From: Flavobacterium pectinovorum
GTDB taxonomy: Bacteria > Bacteroidota > Bacteroidia > Flavobacteriales > Flavobacteriaceae
Assembly (NCBI RefSeq): GCF_022802975.1
Contig: NZ_JAFEVZ010000017.1
Coordinates: 27,549-91,548, forward strand
Direction: 5' to 3'
DNA: 64,000 nt
Shown: piece after piece, positions 62,388-64,000 of the stretch
How positions within the stretch are numbered: position 1 is the stretch's first letter
Layout: each line of letters starts with the position of its first letter
Notes under the pieces: model-generated
Databases searched by the model: none
What the model was told of the DNA's origin: nothing
The model's input: only the letters and a program-made list of their open reading frames with translations
Position numbers and translations under genes: made by a program

Positions 62388-63200
62388 TTATTTTTGAAGC
62401 GTGTAAGGCTGAATAGCGATTCCTGCTTCGTCTAAAGCTGCTTTGCAATTTTCTAAAGTATCCGAAAAAACAACACCAAAATTTTCATTTTTTGCCCAAG
62501 GACGAACGGCAAATTCTACAGAACTTGCTGTCAGGTTTTTTACAAAAACTTCAGGAGCTGGATTTTGTAGCACTTTAGGATTTTTGGTTAAAACTTCAGT
62601 AAGGATTTCTTTCGCTTTTTTTATATCTGAATCATAAGAAACAGCAAAAGTCAAATCGGCTCTTCTTTGTCCCTGCATCGAATAATTTATAATATTTCCG
62701 TTTGATAATGCCCCATTGGGCACAAAAACTGTTTGATTGTTTCCTGTTAGTATTTTGGTAACAAAAATTTGAATTTCGATTACTGTTCCAATAACGCCTT
62801 GTGCTTCGATGGTGTCTCCAAGTTTGAAAGGCTTGAAAAGAATAATCAGCATTCCGCCTGCAAAATTAGAAAGAGATCCCTGTAAAGACAAACCAACGGC
62901 AAGTCCCATAGCTCCTAAAATGGCTACGAAAGAAGAGGTTTCAATACCTAATTTTGAAATAAATGTTACAAATAACAATATTCTCAGCGCCCAAAGTAAA
63001 AAGTCTGCCAGAAATTTAGTCAGGGTTGGATCTAAATTTCGTTTAATCATAATTTTTCTTATCACTCTGTTGATAAGTCTAATGGCGTATAATCCGACAA
63101 ATAAAATAAGTATTGCCGAAATAAATTTTGGAGAATAATCAATTAGAACATCAATAAATTTTGTTGCGTAATTGGTGAGTTGGTTTGGGTTGACTTCCAT
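62388..63200 (-). CDS. small-conductance mechanosensitive channel, MscS family
   Basis: The start is placed at the ATG at 63200 (270 residues, MEVNPNQLTNYATKF). A longer start at 63266 would run through the terminator of the upstream gene at 63212-63238. The protein has three membrane helices, the pore-lining TM3 with GAMGLAVGLSLQGSLSNFAGG and the beta-domain motif FKLGDTIEAQGVIGTVIEI. It releases solutes under osmotic downshock. Confidence 0.95.
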   Translation of the reverse strand: MEVNPNQLTNYATKFIDVLIDYSPKFISAILILFVGLYAIRLINRVIRKIMIKRNLDPTLTKFLADFLLWALRILLFVTFISKLGIETSSFVAILGAMGLAVGLSLQGSLSNFAGGMLIILFKPFKLGDTIEAQGVIGTVIEIQIFVTKILTGNNQTVFVPNGALSNGNIINYSMQGQRRADLTFAVSYDSDIKKAKEILTEVLTKNPKVLQNPAPEVFVKNLTASSVEFAVRPWAKNENFGVVFSDTLENCKAALDEAGIAIQPYTLQK

Positions 63201-63211
63201 ATTTTTAGATA

Positions 63212-63238
63212 AAAAAACCTTCCCAAATGAGAAGGTTA
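63212..63238 (-). terminator. terminator of the helical repeat gene
   Basis: AACCTTC (63216-63222) and GAAGGTT (63231-63237) form a stem, followed on the minus strand by seven T residues. It lies between the repeat gene and mscS. Confidence 0.82.
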
Positions 63239-63293
63239 GAATTAATTTGTACAAATATAAAAACAATTATTTTTATACGAAAAGGTTACTATT

Positions 63294-63755
63294 TTATTCT
63301 TTGTCCGAAGTCTCATCTGTTGCTTCATCAACTGCTTTTTCGCTAACATCAAAAACGGTATCATTAGCTATTTGTTCGGTGTCTTTTTTAGATGTTGTTG
63401 TTTCTTTTATTGAATTGATAACCTCATGGATAGAATCGGAAGCTTTTTCAGTATATTCAGTTATAATGTCTTTTGCCTGATTTGCATATTCGGTTGCGTT
63501 TTCAAGTAATGGTTCAGAAGTTTCTTTTACTTTAGCGATTGTTTCGTCTGCAAAAACCTCCACTTTTTCAATATATGGACTAGTTGTTTCTTTGATTTTG
63601 GTAATTGTTTCGTTAGCAAAAGTTTCTGCTTGGTCCAAATAAGGTGCTGTAGTTTCTTTTACCTGTTCAAAAGTGCTTTCGGCTTGTGTCGCTAAATCGT
63701 TGGCAGATTCTTTAGCCGTTCCAAATAAATTCTTAAAAAATGATGATAATCCCAT
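63294..63755 (-). CDS. amphipathic helical repeat protein of unknown function
   Basis: This 153-residue protein has no signal peptide. It starts MGLSSFFKNLFGTAKESAND and contains at least three repeats of 22 residues (VKETTAPYLDQAETFANETI, IKETTSPYIEKVEVFADETI, VKETSEPLLENATEYANQA). The pattern is that of long amphipathic helices, as in YtxH-like or apolipoprotein-type proteins, with Pro once per repeat. It probably binds membranes or forms a coiled-coil. Function is unknown. It is monocistronic. Confidence 0.78.
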   Translation of the reverse strand: MGLSSFFKNLFGTAKESANDLATQAESTFEQVKETTAPYLDQAETFANETITKIKETTSPYIEKVEVFADETIAKVKETSEPLLENATEYANQAKDIITEYTEKASDSIHEVINSIKETTTSKKDTEQIANDTVFDVSEKAVDEATDETSDKE

Positions 63756-63873
63756 AGTTTTAATATTGATTAGTTTATTTTACAATATTAAATATTTTTT
63801 AGTGAATTGTGTCGTTTATTTCGTGTAATTTATTGAAAATGAATATTGTATATTTATAAAAAAAGCGTCTTCT

Positions 63874-64000
63874 TGTAGAGTGCACCCAAAAGTTTAGACG
63901 AATTTATAATTAAATTTGATAATAATGAGCTCGATATTGTATCGGGCTCATTCCTTTTAGATTTAGTTTTATTCTTTCATTGTTGTAATATTCTATATAC
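63874..64000 (-). mobile_element. end of an IS3-family (IS150-like) insertion sequence, cut by the window
   Basis: The probable terminal inverted repeat begins near 63874 (TGTAGAGTGCACCCAAAAGT). The transposase C terminus follows on the minus strand. The rest of the element lies beyond base 64000, so the other end and the target duplication cannot be checked. Confidence 0.7.
63910..64000 (-). CDS. IS3-family transposase OrfB, C-terminal fragment
   Basis: The minus strand translates from the window edge as YIEYYNNERIKLNLKGMSP, then IQYRAHYYQI and a TAA at 63910-63912. This is the conserved end of the IS150-group DDE transposase, just after the catalytic domain. The frame continues beyond the window, so this is an edge truncation, not evidence of decay. 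Confidence 0.85.
   Translation of the reverse strand, partial: YIEYYNNERIKLNLKGMSPIQYRAHYYQI

Noticed and set aside
63201..63266. Longer N terminus for the MscS-family gene
   Set aside because: These bases contain the terminator of the upstream gene, and MscS proteins do not need a hydrophobic leader here.

Overview
This window is chromosomal DNA from a Bacteroidetes (class Flavobacteriia) organism, most likely a Flavobacterium close to F. johnsoniae. The signs are AT-rich coding sequence, promoters of the Bacteroidetes type (TTTG, about 19 bases, TAnnTTTG) in place of -35/-10 boxes, a type IX secretion gene (sprA) with the gliding gene remB close by, and an alternative complex III/cytochrome oxidase locus. 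I see no rRNA, tRNA, CRISPR array, prophage or plasmid gene. The only mobile element is an IS3-family end cut by the right edge.

Layout. 1-1567 is the 3' part of an M3 metallopeptidase. 1641-6244 (-) is a tight five-gene operon of small exported proteins of unknown function; two of them are tandem paralogues. 6598-9548 (-) is rplM-rpsI-rpsB-tsf. 9917-11816 holds a LacI-family regulator and a tandem universal stress protein, convergent. 11990-16640 is rimP-nusA-infB, with a terminator-like hairpin in its leader. 17009-17398 (-) is a SPOR protein. 17617-29130 is one long respiratory operon, actABCDEF-coxB-coxA, which should make the quinol-oxidising alternative complex III and the core of its partner aa3-type oxidase. 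29238-36294 holds ruvB, a cytochrome P450, queG, a CBS protein, maeB and ruvA. 36320-47388 holds sprA, gcvH, a VanZ-like gene, deoC and a remB-like outer-membrane protein. 47545-52706 is a second respiratory block: heme O synthase, two subunit III-type proteins, subunit IV, a cysteine-less SCO-like protein, SCO, DUF420 and a small CAMCR membrane protein. 52849-54255 (-) is a DUF4403 lipoprotein. 54428-61624 is a MacAB-TolC-like exporter with two permeases and two membrane fusion proteins. 61709-63755 holds tsaB, an MscS channel and a repeat-rich helical protein, followed by the IS end.

How the genes work together. The two respiratory blocks, about 18 kb apart, complement each other: the first supplies quinol oxidation and oxidase subunits I and II, and the second supplies subunits III and IV, heme modification and copper-site assembly. 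SprA is the type IX secretion translocon through which gliding adhesins leave the cell, and RemB is a surface protein linked to gliding. The rimP-nusA-infB and rplM-rpsI-rpsB-tsf groups are translation genes with candidate leader structures. The best candidates for undescribed biology are the five-gene exported operon at 1641-6244, the cysteine-less SCO-like and CAMCR proteins beside SCO, and the leader hairpins of rimP and rplM. Family assignments rest on reading the proteins by eye; no database search was run.
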